Positions 22,401 to 33,600 of a stretch of DNA of 64,000 bases are shown here, piece after piece. Position 1 is the stretch's first letter, and every line of letters begins with the position of its first letter. The notes beneath the pieces were generated by a model. The model made no database searches, was not told the DNA's origin, and saw nothing but the letters and a program-made list of their open reading frames with translations. This DNA comes from Aurelia coerulea (Eukaryota > Cnidaria > Scyphozoa > Semaeostomeae > Ulmaridae), in assembly GCA_039566865.1 (NCBI GenBank), contig CM076956.1, positions 5,715,511-5,779,510 of the forward strand. The letters are read 5' to 3'. Made by a program: the position numbers and the translations under genes.

Positions 22401-24938
22401 AAATCTGGATGGGTGACCTTATACTGTAGGTGCCCGACCAAGCAACTCACTTCGCTATCCTTCAGAAGGGACATGTAACTAGGGGTCCCATGCCTTGATG
22501 CGGCATGCACAGTGGGCCTAAATTAGCTAGCAATAGCTATAAATATTTCCAGCCTACTCAAAATAATGAATGAATGAATGAATGCACAAATGAATGAATG
22601 AACATAAAAAATGAATGGATGAAATTTGAATGAGAAAATAGCACAGTACTATCATGTCACCCTTTGTACTGTACATACAAATTCATTTTTCTTGCAAAGT
22701 CTTAATGTTTTGTGATTCTTTTGCAGGCTATTAAAGATCTGCGGTTAAATCATTTACACTTGCTCTCAAGAATAGCTCATATTGCATTTGTAATGGCTGT
22801 GCCATTATGGCTTTTGACTGACTCAAAACAATTATTTGGAGATGAAAATCTGGTATGTAAGATGGTTTTTCAATCAATTTATTATCTTCACATATAATAA
22901 ATCTCTGTGGATGTTGCCCCTCTTCTTCATCGTTCACTTTATATTATCTTCATATATATTACATATATACGGTATACAGTAAGTCAAGTATATGTCTTCA
23001 TACATAGAGCTGTAGACTGCACACGGTTGCCAAACATTTGCTGAACATGACTCGTGCACATTGGATTCTTTACATTATAATAAGAATTCTTGAGCCACAT
23101 GAAAGACTAAATTTTTCCAAACGAGAATGCTAGGCAGAAAAATCATGTTGAAAAATTTCTTGTTCATAAATTATTCAAATGATAAAGGCCCAGCATTTGT
23201 GGTGACCGTTACTATATTTTCTATGCATTTGAAACATACTAGGTAAATTGGCATTTGCAGTAAATTCTATATTTTGAGATGCATGAAGAAGGGCAAACAC
23301 CTCATCAAAGTATTAGGAATTTCCTCAGATGGAACAACCCAAAAGAGCAATTTTTCTCACACAAGAGCAAAGCAAAAGAATTCGTAGTACATTTTTGATT
23401 TTTCGTTGATCATTAAAAAAGCATAATTATTCAGATTCTCATGATTGGTTTTATTTTCTTTTGTAGAAGTCTTATGATAACCTCACTTGGTTCTTATCAA
23501 GGCTGGCCTTGAGTGGATTGATAAACTTCACACAAAATATTATGGCATTTTCAGTGCTGAATTTATTATCACCGCTAAGTTATTCAGTTGCAACAGCAAC
23601 AAAAAGAATCCTAGTCATAACAGTGTCAATAATAACATTAAAAAATCCAGTTACATTCATGAATCTGGTGGGCATGCTACTGGCGGTATTTGGAGTGTTT
23701 CTTTACAACAGGGTAAGTTTCTCTTTGGGGATAATCAGGGATGGCCCAAATTGATTGGTTGATTTTTAGTTAATATATTCAACTAAAAGGCAAATTGTAT
23801 TTCTGCAATTTAAGAATGGGAATATTGCAATTTTGGAGATTAGTTATTTAGCAAGCAAGCAAATTGGGGCTGTTCAATCACCCGAATATTGGCTAAAAGA
23901 TCTGACAGAACTCTTCGCATTCTTGGCATAGAGTCAGCAAAATATTTCATCATCCGAAGTGCTGATGATATATATTTTGGACAAAATTCAGATAGCAGTA
24001 CAAGGAATCGTGATCTGTTGAGTTGTACTCTTGAATTTCTTCTACCTAAGGGCCTGTTCATATCGAGAAAGTTTTCCTGGCATTTTCCCATTTCACCGAG
24101 AAACTCACTTAGCCGAGGTAATATTCCTTGAACTTTCATATGATTAAAGTTTCCCTGTAAAGCAGAGCTAAAACAACAATAGCGCATTGTCTCTGGCGCC
24201 AAAGGATTAACGATGAACAAAAGAGATTTCCCCGCCTAGCCTAGCTAGGAAAATCTGTTCACATGGGAAAATATTTCGTCGCCCAAGCGGGATCTCGGTA
24301 GAGTTTTCTCATGTGAACGCTTGTGCCATTTTATGTGGTAAAGCTAATGAGGTGAGATTTCGGCTTAACGGGATTCCCGCCTCACAGGGAAAATATTGGG
24401 GCAACTTTCTCCATATAAGCAGGCCCTAAAAAGTAGTATGGCTAAAGTATGAACAGTTTACTGCTAAGCTTAGCAGTACTGTTTTGTACAAGTTATCCTC
24501 TCTCGAAGTAGTTACAGTGGCAAACAATGACCTTGGATTTTAAACAGTGGGCATAAACAAATTCATTTCATTTATTCAAACAAAAGCTCACATGCTAATA
24601 AAGCAATTTGTTTGAAATCAGTACTGTAGTTGAAATCAAAGAATTAAAAGTAAAAGAACTGAGATTTTAAGGAGCAACTGCAAAGTCTTACAAAGATCAA
24701 ATCTCTTGTTGTAACAATGGAATGCTTCCAAAATTTCGAAAGATTCTGTTTTCATGGAAAGATTTCTGGTAAAACTTAATCTTTATTATCTACAAAATAT
24801 TGCTATTTTCTTTCACAGACAAAACAAATGCAAGCACAGAAAAGACTAGCAATGTTACCATTTGTACATAAAGAGAGCAACAGTTTACATCAAAATGGAA
24901 TTACAAAACTACACAAAAGACCACATTCATACATATAA
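19402..24938 (+). CDS. SLC35E1: Solute carrier family 35 member E1 homologue
   Basis: Seven exons: 19402-19726, 20544-20548, 21072-21137, 22010-22147, 22727-22852, 23467-23712 and 24819-24938 (1026 nt, 341 aa). The start at 19402 has A at -3 and G at +4; an upstream in-frame ATG at 19327 has a weak context. The product is a multi-pass membrane protein of the drug/metabolite transporter fold. It has [79 protein letters not shown] and [20 protein letters not shown]. These match SLC35E1/TPT-domain proteins block for block. The transport substrate of SLC35E1 is not established; the family includes nucleotide-sugar and triose-phosphate translocators. A 5-base exon is needed to encode VK. The start is divergent from CAAP1, with about 200 bp between the two ATGs. 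Confidence 0.93.
20544..20548 (+). other. 5-nt microexon (TGAAG) of SLC35E1
   Basis: The sequence reads 'caattcag|TGAAG|gtaagc'. Exon 1 ends in phase 1 (ACG G|gtgagt) and exon 3 starts GCA ATG ATG in phase 0. The five bases complete G+TG (Val) and AAG (Lys), giving YAHT-VK-AMMP, exactly as in the conserved family sequence YAHTVKA. No other nearby sequence supplies VK in phase. Confidence 0.8.
20744..20880. repeat. Dispersed repeat copy in SLC35E1 intron
   Basis: It shares 'tttaagggtttgtgcaaagt' and 'catccaaatcaaagttgcac' with 10868-11065. A 99-codon minus-strand frame overlaps it (20776-21075) but has no splice or homology support. Confidence 0.5.
22330..22625 (+). mobile_element. tRNA-derived SINE-like element with ATGA tail
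   Basis: 'gggatgagtagccaagtggc' resembles a tRNA 5' end with the Pol III A box. The element ends in an (ATGA)n array at about 22563-22620. A B box is not clear. It lies in SLC35E1 intron 4. Confidence 0.5.
24048..24428. repeat. Foldback MITE
   Basis: Termini 'agggcctgttcatatcgaga' and 'ctttctccatataagcaggc' are inverted repeats, and the interior has 'gggaaaat' blocks on both sides. It lies in the last SLC35E1 intron. Confidence 0.7.
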
Positions 24939-25154
24939 ATTAGAGTTTTATCAGAGCTTGGTTTCAACATCTATGGGTTTGGGAATGTTTATAGGGGCCT
25001 GTCTGTGGTGTATGAATAAACTAACAACATCCCAATGCTCAAGAGTCAATATTTGAGTCAATATCTATTTGGTAGGATAGGGAAGATGCATTAAAAAGGT
25101 GAGTCAATATTTATTTGGTAGGATATGGGGAAGATGGGTTGCATTAACATATTA

Positions 25155-25800
25155 TACCGGGTGAACCAGAAAAAAGGGCTAAAAAGGTGCACAAGCGATA
25201 CTCTTTTATTTTTTTAACAAATGATCCTTTGCTTGATCAAATCATTTTTGAAAAATTCTTATGATTGAAAATTTTGTCAGTGACCCATGTCTCTATAACG
25301 ATTTGTAAAGAGATGAAATTTTTGTAGATTTGCCCAACACAAAAACAAACAGAATTTGAATCAAAATCAAAGTACTTCTGGGCATTAACATATTATATAT
25401 GGTGAGGGGGTTGTATAAGGATAAAGTATTAAAATAAGGCCCTAACTGCTGTTTTAGCAGTACTTAAATGGTAGCTGATCAAGCAGATTAAGATGGCCAC
25501 TAAGTGCAGTGGACAATAATGTAACAGTTGTGGGAATGCTGTAAGGCAGAAATATTAGGGAAATTTGATGTGATGTGATGTTCATGATTTTGTGCTATTT
25601 TTGAAGGTTTTCTGGAAGAGGCTTCTCAAGATGATCTCTCGCTAACTCAGAACAGAATGGTCAATTTCAGTTCGATATATTTGAAGATATATTTGAACAT
25701 GCCCGCTTCTAAGTGATCTGCAAATATTATTGCCTTGATATCCAGGGAGCAATGGCTTTCAAACAGGGAATGTTTTCCTTTTACTCAGCCCATAATGCAA
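25155..25800. repeat. C2 element, degraded
   Basis: It begins 'accgggtgaaccagaaaaaa' and its right part ('ccttttactcagcccataat') matches the right end of the family at 13480-13515 and 50100-50160. It lies just downstream of SLC35E1. Confidence 0.6.
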
Positions 25801-26090
25801 CTGAAATAATTGATCAAAATGTTAATTCAAAGATGTTTCCATTAATTTGCAAATGGTTGCAAAGTTGTTTAATACTTGTAAATGTTTGCAATGATAGAGA
25901 ATGGGTTCAAGTCTTGAGTCGATTTTAATTACTGTCATGTTGAAGCTTTGATAAGGAGCGTTTTGGTATGCTTCGTGGTTAATATAAATTGTAACATTGG
26001 ATGGTTTTATCAGAATGCATAGCCATATATAATTCTTTTGGGAATTAATCTTGTATTTCTTTGTCTTAAAATCTCTATTTGCAACCATGA

Positions 26091-26234
26091 TACCCTGGGT
26101 ACCAGAGCCAAAAAATAATAAAATAAAAAAAATAAAAAAAGTAAAGAAGGAAAGGAATCCTCCTTTCTTCCTTCTCTCTTCCTTTTCCAAATTTTCAATT
26201 TCTTTCTAATTTTGAGGCTCTGGCACCCAGGGTA
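26091..26234. repeat. Short foldback MITE, 144 bp
   Basis: Arms 'ccctgggtaccagagccaaa' and 'aggctctggcacccagggta' enclose A/T-rich polypurine-polypyrimidine filler. A second copy is at 40167-40308. Confidence 0.8.
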
Positions 26235-26583
26235 CAACCATGACAACGTTTCAGACATTTTGCCTATCAGCCTGTACATCGGTAGCCCTGTTCCTTTCCT
26301 CCTCCGCAAAACAGTCAGCCTGCGTGCAGACTCTACTGATTTATTTTCAAAGACGTTTCCTCTTTGAAATTAGGGACTTTAAGCATGAACAACGATAACG
26401 ACAACGCCAACGCTAAGTCTTACGTTACCGTTTCCGTTTGCGATCCGCATGTACGTCATTAAGCATTATGACGAGAACCTAACGTTCATCATGTGCTTTG
26501 GACACAAGGAACTAAAGTTTTGGTTTTGGCGGGAAAATTTCTTCTTGTTTTATTTCACTTCACACACATTCTAAAACTTCAAC

Positions 26584-27654
26584 ATGCCAAATTTACACGA
26601 AATTAGAGGTGCTTTACTTGCAGCCTATGATCTTGGAGCGATAGATGATGTAGAGTTTGCTTTGCTATACGATTTAAACACATCAAACAACCTCGAAATT
26701 CCATATTGGCAGTATGAACAATTCGATTTAGAAAATATGAACGCGGATGAATGCAAGGCAGAATTTAGATTCGAAAAAGAAAATCTACATAATTTGGTTG
26801 ATGCTTTACAACTAGAAGAAGAACAAATAATGTACAATCGATTAAAAGTAGATACAATCGAAGCAGTTTGTGTCCTTTTAAAACGTTTTGCATATCCATG
26901 TCGATATTCAGATATGGTGCCAAGATTTGCTAGGCCAGTTGCTGAAATATGTGTCATCAATAACCATATGATGAATTTAATATATGATCAATGGGCCTTT
27001 TTGCTGACAGAGTTTAATCGTGAACTACTTTCACCCCAAAATCTTCAAAGATATGCCAATGCAGTACATGCAAGGGGGGCACCTTTGCAAAACTGTTGGG
27101 GATTTGTAGATGGTACTGTTCGTCCTATATCAAGACCAGGTCGTGATCAGCGAGTGGTGTACAACGGACACAAACGTGTTCATGCAATAAAATTTCAATC
27201 TGTTGGATTGGTTGGACTACTTCATGGCCCATATGAAGGTAAACGCCATGACAGTGGGATTCTTCGAGAATCAGGCCTTCTCCAGGATCTTGGGCATTAT
27301 TCTGTCTCCCCAGATGGCCAGGTGATGTGCATTTACGGCGATCCAGCATATCCCCTGAGACAACAACTACAAGCTCCTTTCAAGAATGCAGTACTCACAG
27401 ATGAGCAACAGCTGTGGAATAAAAGCATGAGCTCAGTGAGGGTCAGTGTAGAATGGCTTTTTGGAGACATTATAAACTATTTCAAATTTTTGGATTTCAA
27501 AAAGAACTTGAAAGTACAGCTTAGTGCTGTAGGCAAAATGTACATTGTTGGAACACTTCTCAAAAATGCAAGAAACTGCTTATATGGTAGCACTACCTCT
27601 TCTTTTTTTGATTTAGATCCACCAAATTTAGGAAACTATTTTACAAGGCTTTGA
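26584..27654 (+). CDS. Harbinger DDE transposase, intact
   Basis: A single 356-aa frame starts at the ATG at 26584. The C-terminal half is a DDE_Tnp_4-type nuclease: first Asp in CWGFVDGTVRPISRP (residue 176), conserved HD in EGKRHDSGIL (223), second Asp in IYGDPAYPL (253), and Glu in VRVSVEWLFGDI (290). All three catalytic residues are present and no stop interrupts the frame. The product cuts and joins transposon ends in the nucleus, and in this family needs the Myb/SANT partner encoded at the other end. Length is normal for the family. Confidence 0.93.
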   Translation: MPNLHEIRGALLAAYDLGAIDDVEFALLYDLNTSNNLEIPYWQYEQFDLENMNADECKAEFRFEKENLHNLVDALQLEEEQIMYNRLKVDTIEAVCVLLKRFAYPCRYSDMVPRFARPVAEICVINNHMMNLIYDQWAFLLTEFNRELLSPQNLQRYANAVHARGAPLQNCWGFVDGTVRPISRPGRDQRVVYNGHKRVHAIKFQSVGLVGLLHGPYEGKRHDSGILRESGLLQDLGHYSVSPDGQVMCIYGDPAYPLRQQLQAPFKNAVLTDEQQLWNKSMSSVRVSVEWLFGDIINYFKFLDFKKNLKVQLSAVGKMYIVGTLLKNARNCLYGSTTSSFFDLDPPNLGNYFTRL

Positions 27655-28024
27655 TGGCAATTTAACATTGTTTTAATGTAATTGTTCACACTAATGTTAT
27701 CGAGCTTAGTTACATGGGTAAATATCATTTCAAAATTCCAATTATGTCTGCACTTCTTTTTAATTGGTTTGGCTCTTTTGAAGAAAATCCAAAAATAAAC
27801 CACCTCCTGCAGACTATTGAAATTTTGGATAAACATTATACACAAAAACAGCATTTAAGAGTATTAATTTTAGCATAACAGTTTATTCAAGAACAATATT
27901 TGCACAAATAAAGAGAATGTGTATATGGTGATCATTGTGAATACTCCTTGGGGTAGAAAATATATTTCTGCATATCAAATAAAAAATATTAAGCAACTTT
28001 CAGCTAAATCATAAATTGTTCAAG

Positions 28025-29204
28025 TTAGTCTTTCTTATTGTTATTAAATTGTTGGAACATTGCCATCATCATTTGACCTTGCTGCTGTTGTTGCTGCAGC
28101 ATTTGCATCATTATTTGATTTTGCTGCTGCATTTGCTGTTGCATGTTCTCCATTGCCCTTGCAACATTCCCCTCCTCACCATTCCCTACATTCCTCTCCC
28201 TCTCCTGCTGTTCTTTTATCTCCCTTAGCCTTGCTCTCTCTGCTAACTCCCTCTCCCGCAACTCCATCTCCTGCCTTCTGAATTCTGCATCCACCTTCAA
28301 TTTATCTTGGAGGAAAGTCAATGTGTCCTTTCCCGAGTTCCGAGCTCTCTTTCCTGATCTTTCACCCTCTCCCACATTTTTTCTCTTTCTCGTCTCTGCA
28401 AATGTTTCCAAAGACTGCAGCCGCATATCCCGGGCCTTAGCTATATCAGCTGCAGCCTTGTCTGTTTTTTCTTTATCTGCTGCCTTTTGATCAATGGCAG
28501 CAGATTCGAACAAATCAATAAGTTCCTCTATCATAACCTCTATCTCACTGAGTTCATCAGGGGTTATTCCACTCGCACATTCTTCTTCTCTGTTCTTTGC
28601 TTTTAAGCGGTCATACAACCCCTGGAAATGTTCTCTAACTGATCGGGGGCTAACCTAAAATTTGGGCCTGTCTACTCCATTCAACACCCCTGACAATTTC
28701 TTCCAACCTTCACCTCTCTCTGAACTTCCTGGTTTTGTGAGCCATATCTCCGAAGCAAGAACCTCTCTTAACAACAATGTATCGTGTTCCTTAGTCCATT
28801 TGAATCTCTTTCTAAAATCAAATCACAAATTAATTTCCTTACAGCTTAGCTTAGTTCACAAATAAATTGATGGCATGTTTGTTTGTTTACAATCTGTGGT
28901 TTAGTATATAAAGATTTATCAAGAAGAACAATTAAGAGCAAATCACTAGATTTATTTCTTTAAAACTTTATCAGTCCTAGAGGAAGATAAATCTCAGGAT
29001 TGGTATGTTAACATGAACGGAATATAACAATTAAGAACATTTTAAAACTCATCTTAGGCCCACAGGTCCATCGTTGGGATCCATACTTAGGCCCTTTTTG
29101 GGCTACTTTCACTTCTGTTTTTATTTTGATAAAATAATGATTGAAAATGTGCATAAAAGATGAGATTCTTACCCAATGGTCTTCAAAGCACTTGCAGCAG
29201 CCAT
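28025..29204 (-). pseudogene. Harbinger Myb/SANT-like partner gene with in-frame stop
   Basis: Exon 1 is 29173-29204 (MAAASALKTIG) and exon 2 is 28025-28811, with a clean GTAAGA donor and TTTTAG acceptor and matching phase. The SANT-like trihelix part reads KRFKWTKEHDTLLLREVL ... GWKKLSGVLNG ... RSVREHFQGLYDRLKAK. A TAG at 28657-28659 replaces one residue between PKF and VSPRSVRE. The rest is a charged coiled coil ending in Gln/Met-rich repeats. In PIF/Harbinger elements this second protein helps nuclear import and target binding. With the stop the full protein would not be made unless the codon is read through or the base is an error. Confidence 0.8.
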
Positions 29205-29486
29205 ATTTCAGTGTTTCTGTGAAGTTTCGTTTGTTAAAAATGTGAAGAAAGCAAAGTGCGAAGTTAACGTTTACTCAGTACGGTAAGAATGAGGAACTTA
29301 CGTTCCACAACAGTCATGCAAAACCTTAACGCTAGAGGAATCTCCCTTCGCGCGTGCGCATGATGAAAATTTCTTTAGTTAACGTTAGCGTTGGTGTTAC
29401 CGTTGTGAATGCTTAAAGTCTCTAATAAATCAGAACAGTAGAGTCTGCACGCAGGCTACAAAACAGTGCGCAGGCTAGTACAGTGG

Positions 29487-30069
29487 TAGCCTGCGTGCAG
29501 ACTTTACTATTGTGGAGGAGTTAGCGGCGAAAAGGGAAAGGTAAAGTCTGCGCATCCACTCAAGTTTTTCTGTTCCAGCGATAAATTTTATCCCCCGTCC
29601 TCATTGTCTAAGAACCAATCACGTTCGCCTTTTGATTTCTCGAAAGTATTGTTCTCTCCCACCTTGCATCTGATAGGTTACAACTAGAACAATTGTTCTA
29701 GTTGTAACCTATCAGATGCAAGGTGAGAGAGAACAATTGTTCTAGTTGTAACCTATCAGATGCAAGGTGAGAGAGAACAATTGTTCTAGTTGTAACCTAT
29801 CAGATGCAAGGTGAGAGAGAACAATTGTTCTAGTTGTAACCTATCAGATGCAAGGTGAGAGAGAACAATTGTTCTAGTTGTAATCTATCAGATGCAAGGT
29901 GAGAGAGAACAATACTTTCGAGAAATCAAAAGGCGAGCGTGATTGGTTCTTAGACAATGAGGACGGGGGATAAAATTTATCGCTGGAACAGAAAAACTTG
30001 AGTGGATGCGCAGACTTTCCCATTTTCGCCTCTAACTCCTCCACAATAGTAAAGTCTGCACGCAGGCTA
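29487..30069. mobile_element. hAT-type MITE carrying a central 44-bp tandem repeat
   Basis: Long inverted arms (about 200 bp) start 'tagcctgcgtgcagacttta'. They are flanked by a perfect direct repeat GTACAGTGG (29478-29486 and 30070-30078). The centre, about 29684-29910, holds five copies of a 44-bp unit containing 'gttgtaacctatcagatgca' and the palindrome CAATTG. Confidence 0.85.
29684..29910. repeat. 44-bp tandem repeat, about five copies
   Basis: The units are nearly identical; one has a single change (taatctatc for taacctatc). Each includes AACAATTGTT and 'gatgcaaggtgagagagaac'. There are no spacers of varied sequence, so it is not a CRISPR array. Confidence 0.9.
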
Positions 30070-30261
30070 GTACAGTGGATGAATTTTGGCAGTTTTTAAA
30101 AGTAATTCTACAGTGAGAGGCACAAAAATACCAGGAGGATATTTTTGTGGGTGTTTCCCCTCTAACAAATCTAAAGAAATGGATCCTGTCACTGAATCAA
30201 CTTCAAAACTTGCTTTATAGATTTTTGATAATAATGTTCAGATTTCTTTTCACATATGGGC

Positions 30262-30576
30262 ATAGGCAATAATGCACCGTTGATGTGGCCTATATTATGA
30301 TCAACATTGTATTTTTACTCACTGTGTTGTTTCTTTTCCACGGGATTACGAGTAAAGCTTGATAATGTTGACGTATCGCCGCGTAGGAGCTCCAACCGTT
30401 TCAACCGTATTTGAATAACGGCAGCATTCCATTCCTTGCTGTGACGAGAGATGAACGAAGGAATAGCAACATTATCAAGCTTTACTCGCAATCCCGTGGA
30501 AGAGAAACAACACGGTGAGTAAAAATACAATTTTGATCATAATATAGGCCACATCAACGGTGCATTATTGCCCATG
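30262..30576. repeat. Large foldback, arms about 110 bp
   Basis: 'ggcaataatgcaccgttgat' near 30266 is matched in reverse at 30550-30573. The inner arms ('gcttgataatgttg' and 'caacattatcaagc') are also paired, leaving a ~90-base loop. It lies just outside the 3' end of ORC1. Confidence 0.85.
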
Positions 30577-30627
30577 ACATGGGCTGAATATGTATTTAAG
30601 CTTCTTCTCATCTAATATCGAGATACA

Positions 30628-33600
30628 TCAACGTTTCTTGGCACTATCTTTCAGTGCAAATAGCACATCGTCCTGACTAACATTTAATCTGATTCTTTGA
30701 TAAATATCGTTCTGACCTGATTCTACCAGTAGTAATTTGCATGAACCAAGATCACAGCCTATTCGAAATGCTTCTGAGGTATTTGGGGGCACATCTCCTG
30801 AAAAAGAAAATAATGATGTTCACCAACACACGTATTTTTACAAGAAACTGCTTACAAGAAACTCAACTCTCAGATCGCCACAAAATCAAAAAACCTGAGT
30901 ACCTTTAATTAAATGAAGGAAATCTTTAGCATAGTTATACTTTATTTTCACTTGTTTCCTGTACAGGGTATCCCAAAAAAAAATTTCGACGTTTGATTAA
31001 AAATTAAAAAACAACGAAATAATGAACAGATTTCATGGTAAGATAATAATATTGCTGAGATTTTAAATCAATTTTAGACACTAGCTAGCAAAACGGCTAA
31101 ATATTCATGGAGTTACAGTATAAGCTCTTGAAGTTCAAGTTTGTGCGAAAGCTGAAACCAGACGCCCCTAAATTGCATATTTTGTGAAAGTAGCATCTCG
31201 TTTATTCAAACCAAATCAAATGGAATAAAGCACTTTCGATAAATTAGCTTTCTCTAACATTGAATCAGAGCTATGGATGCTTGAAGGAATCCTGTTGAGC
31301 ACAATTTGGAAAGGTCCCGTTTTTCATCGATTAAGTTTTTACTCCATGTCTTTGGATCCTAGTCCATAAGTCCCAGTTTAAGCAAAAAATTTGTTGTTGT
31401 TGATGTTGATATTGTTGTTGCGATAACTGGGACTATTTCGTGAGTCTAACCTGTTCGTACGAAACTCTGAGTACTGAAAATCTGATAATTTGAAGAAACT
31501 TCCAGTACTGGCTCAAATTCTTCGTATGCATCAGGAAGAGGCAAAGAGAATGTCATTTTCCTATTCCTAAACAAATATGCAAGTATTTCATCTGCAAAAC
31601 TTGGATTGATGGTTTTTGAGGAAAAGTTCATCGTTAAATTATTTCTTTTCGTGGGGTACAACTAGTTCCTACAACTGTAGTTGATACTTATCTTGTTTTA
31701 AATGAAATAACAGTTGGCAAGAAAAAGGCTCCTTTTTGCTCAAAATTCAGTTCAGTTTCATATTTTAAATTCCACTACATACAATTTAGTAAAAATAACT
31801 ACGCTAAGAATCACCTAGAAAAAAATTACAGTAATACAAGAAATTAATACATTGTGAAAATACAAAACGAAGAAGAAAATAAATTGTATGCAGGGAATTA
31901 CTTAAAGGAGGAGCTCTCTCGGTAGGTAAACTAATCGAGGAGAGAGCCCCCCCATGCCGTATACTAAGATATTCTCTATTAACTTCAGATGAAATTATAT
32001 CCTAAAAAGTAGACGGAATTGCATTTCATCATGCTATGAAGCCCATGTACCTAAATGCGCAGACAAGCCCACATCAGGTAGGCCACCATCCCACAAAAGA
32101 TGACAGCCAACCCAAGGACCATCCACCAATCCCAGCACACAGGCCCCATAGCACATTCATATCATAGGTGTGAAATTATCAAATTTAAAAAATAGGTCAG
32201 ACTTTGGTTAACCTTGGTCAATAAGTAAATTTTTGTTTGTCTTTTAAATGATACTTTAGATGGAGCAAAATAGTCAATTGTTGGGGAGTAAATCGAGGGG
32301 CACATCGCTCTCTCGTACACTTTTGGCAAAAGTCGTTTTGTTTTGAAGAAAAATCAGTGAGAAAATCCCTAAAAATCCCGCTCGATCCAAACTTCTTTTC
32401 TAGCAAAGGTCTACTGTATTGCATATTTGCTGTTATAGTCTGGAGTTGGCGAGCTGGGTACTTCCCAACATTTGAAACTCCTTAAAGTCTGAGCTATCAT
32501 ATCATCCTTGTACCAGCATATTAATTTCTTGTAAACAAATCTACCTCCCCACTTTATACCGCTTCGTACCCTTTCTCCGTAATATTTTCGAAAATGTGTC
32601 CAAATCTTTGAAAGCAAGAGAAAACAAAAGTGAAAAGCAATCAATGATGGCAACCAATTAGAAAATGTCTTTTGCTAAATTTACTTGTACAAATTAAGAA
32701 TAAAACTTCCTGAAAAAATACAATTTTACGAATATAAAGGAATTTTTTTGCAGATAAACTTGGCCTAAAATTCCATTCCTGCTTCATGGTTTCTGTAAAA
32801 GTACAAAAAACAGAGTTGCGTGATGCTTTATTGATCCATCTTCAAACAATTCTAAAGCAGGTTTCTCGCCAGCATTATTCCATAACTCTTTGAATTTAAA
32901 TCTGCCATGAAAAGTTGCATCCAACCATGTCAAGTAGCTGTCTATTGTTGGAAATGAAGAGGGCTTGGGGTAATCACAAATGTCAACCACTTGAAATCCA
33001 AAATCCTCTGCAAGACCTCGAAATCGTTCTGGCTTTATTGGCCTGAATAAATTATTAAACTCTGTTTGTTTGTCCACGGGTAGTAAATCCGCGACGCGTC
33101 TCATGCTTGGCGGAACAGCAGCTGCAATGATATGTGCAGACATAGCACCTTTCTCCAAAGACTGAAAAATCTTTTTGATTGTTGTCTCAAGTTCATCATC
33201 AGACATCCATTGCAAGACAAGGACACTGTATATCAAATCATAGCTTTCATTTTGATCAGTTAAACATTCAGAAGCAGGTCCTTCCATAAATGATAGTCTA
33301 GGAATGCCGCTGAATTTCTCTCTAGCAATCTGAATTCTCTCTAAGTCTGGATCAAACGCTGTAACATTGCCCTCCAAGAGTTTACTCTCTGCGATATATG
33401 CTGCAGTTTCTCCCGTTCCACAACCAATTTCTAAAACGTTGAAGTTCGACTTTATTTCCAGACGGCTTAGCAACTCTTTGTTGCAGTCTAACTGGTGATT
33501 CTTGTTTACGTTCAAATAATCCGTTGCGTATTTGCTTTCTCCTGCCATCTTCCTCGCTGTTCATGGAGAGGCTAGGCCATACCTGTCCCTCGAAGACATT

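Larger units (their letters stand above)
26373..29422. mobile_element. Harbinger (PIF/Harbinger) DNA transposon, about 3.05 kb
   Basis: About 45-bp imperfect terminal inverted repeats begin 'gggactttaagcatgaacaa' on the left and 'gagactttaagcattcacaa' (reverse strand) on the right. The flanks are TTA and TAA, close to the family's 3-bp TA-rich target. It carries the two convergent genes expected of an autonomous Harbinger: transposase on plus and a Myb/SANT-like protein on minus. Confidence 0.9.
26315..29458. mobile_element. hAT-type MITE split by a Harbinger transposon
   Basis: Ends 'cagcctgcgtgcagactcta' and 'tagagtctgcacgcaggcta' are inverted repeats. They are flanked by a perfect 8-bp direct repeat, CAAAACAG, at 26307-26314 and 29459-29466. 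Eight-base duplications are characteristic of hAT transposons. A Harbinger element (26373-29422) is inserted in its middle. Without that insertion the MITE would be about 100 bp, close to the 91-bp copy at 47674-47764. Confidence 0.85.

Noticed and set aside
28060..28490. Ser/Leu/Pro-rich plus frames
   Set aside because: Shadows of the Harbinger SANT-partner gene on the minus strand.
29684..29910. Regularly repeated 44-bp units, CRISPR-like at first sight
   Set aside because: Units are contiguous with no variable spacers, inside a foldback MITE of an animal genome.
31446..31661. Open frame [16 protein letters not shown]... (minus) with a possible donor joining the ORC1 last exon
   Set aside because: The ORC1 last exon joins exon 40325-40361 with the correct phase and family sequence. 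This frame shows no family match and its donor (GTTAGA) is weak. It could at most be an alternative first exon.
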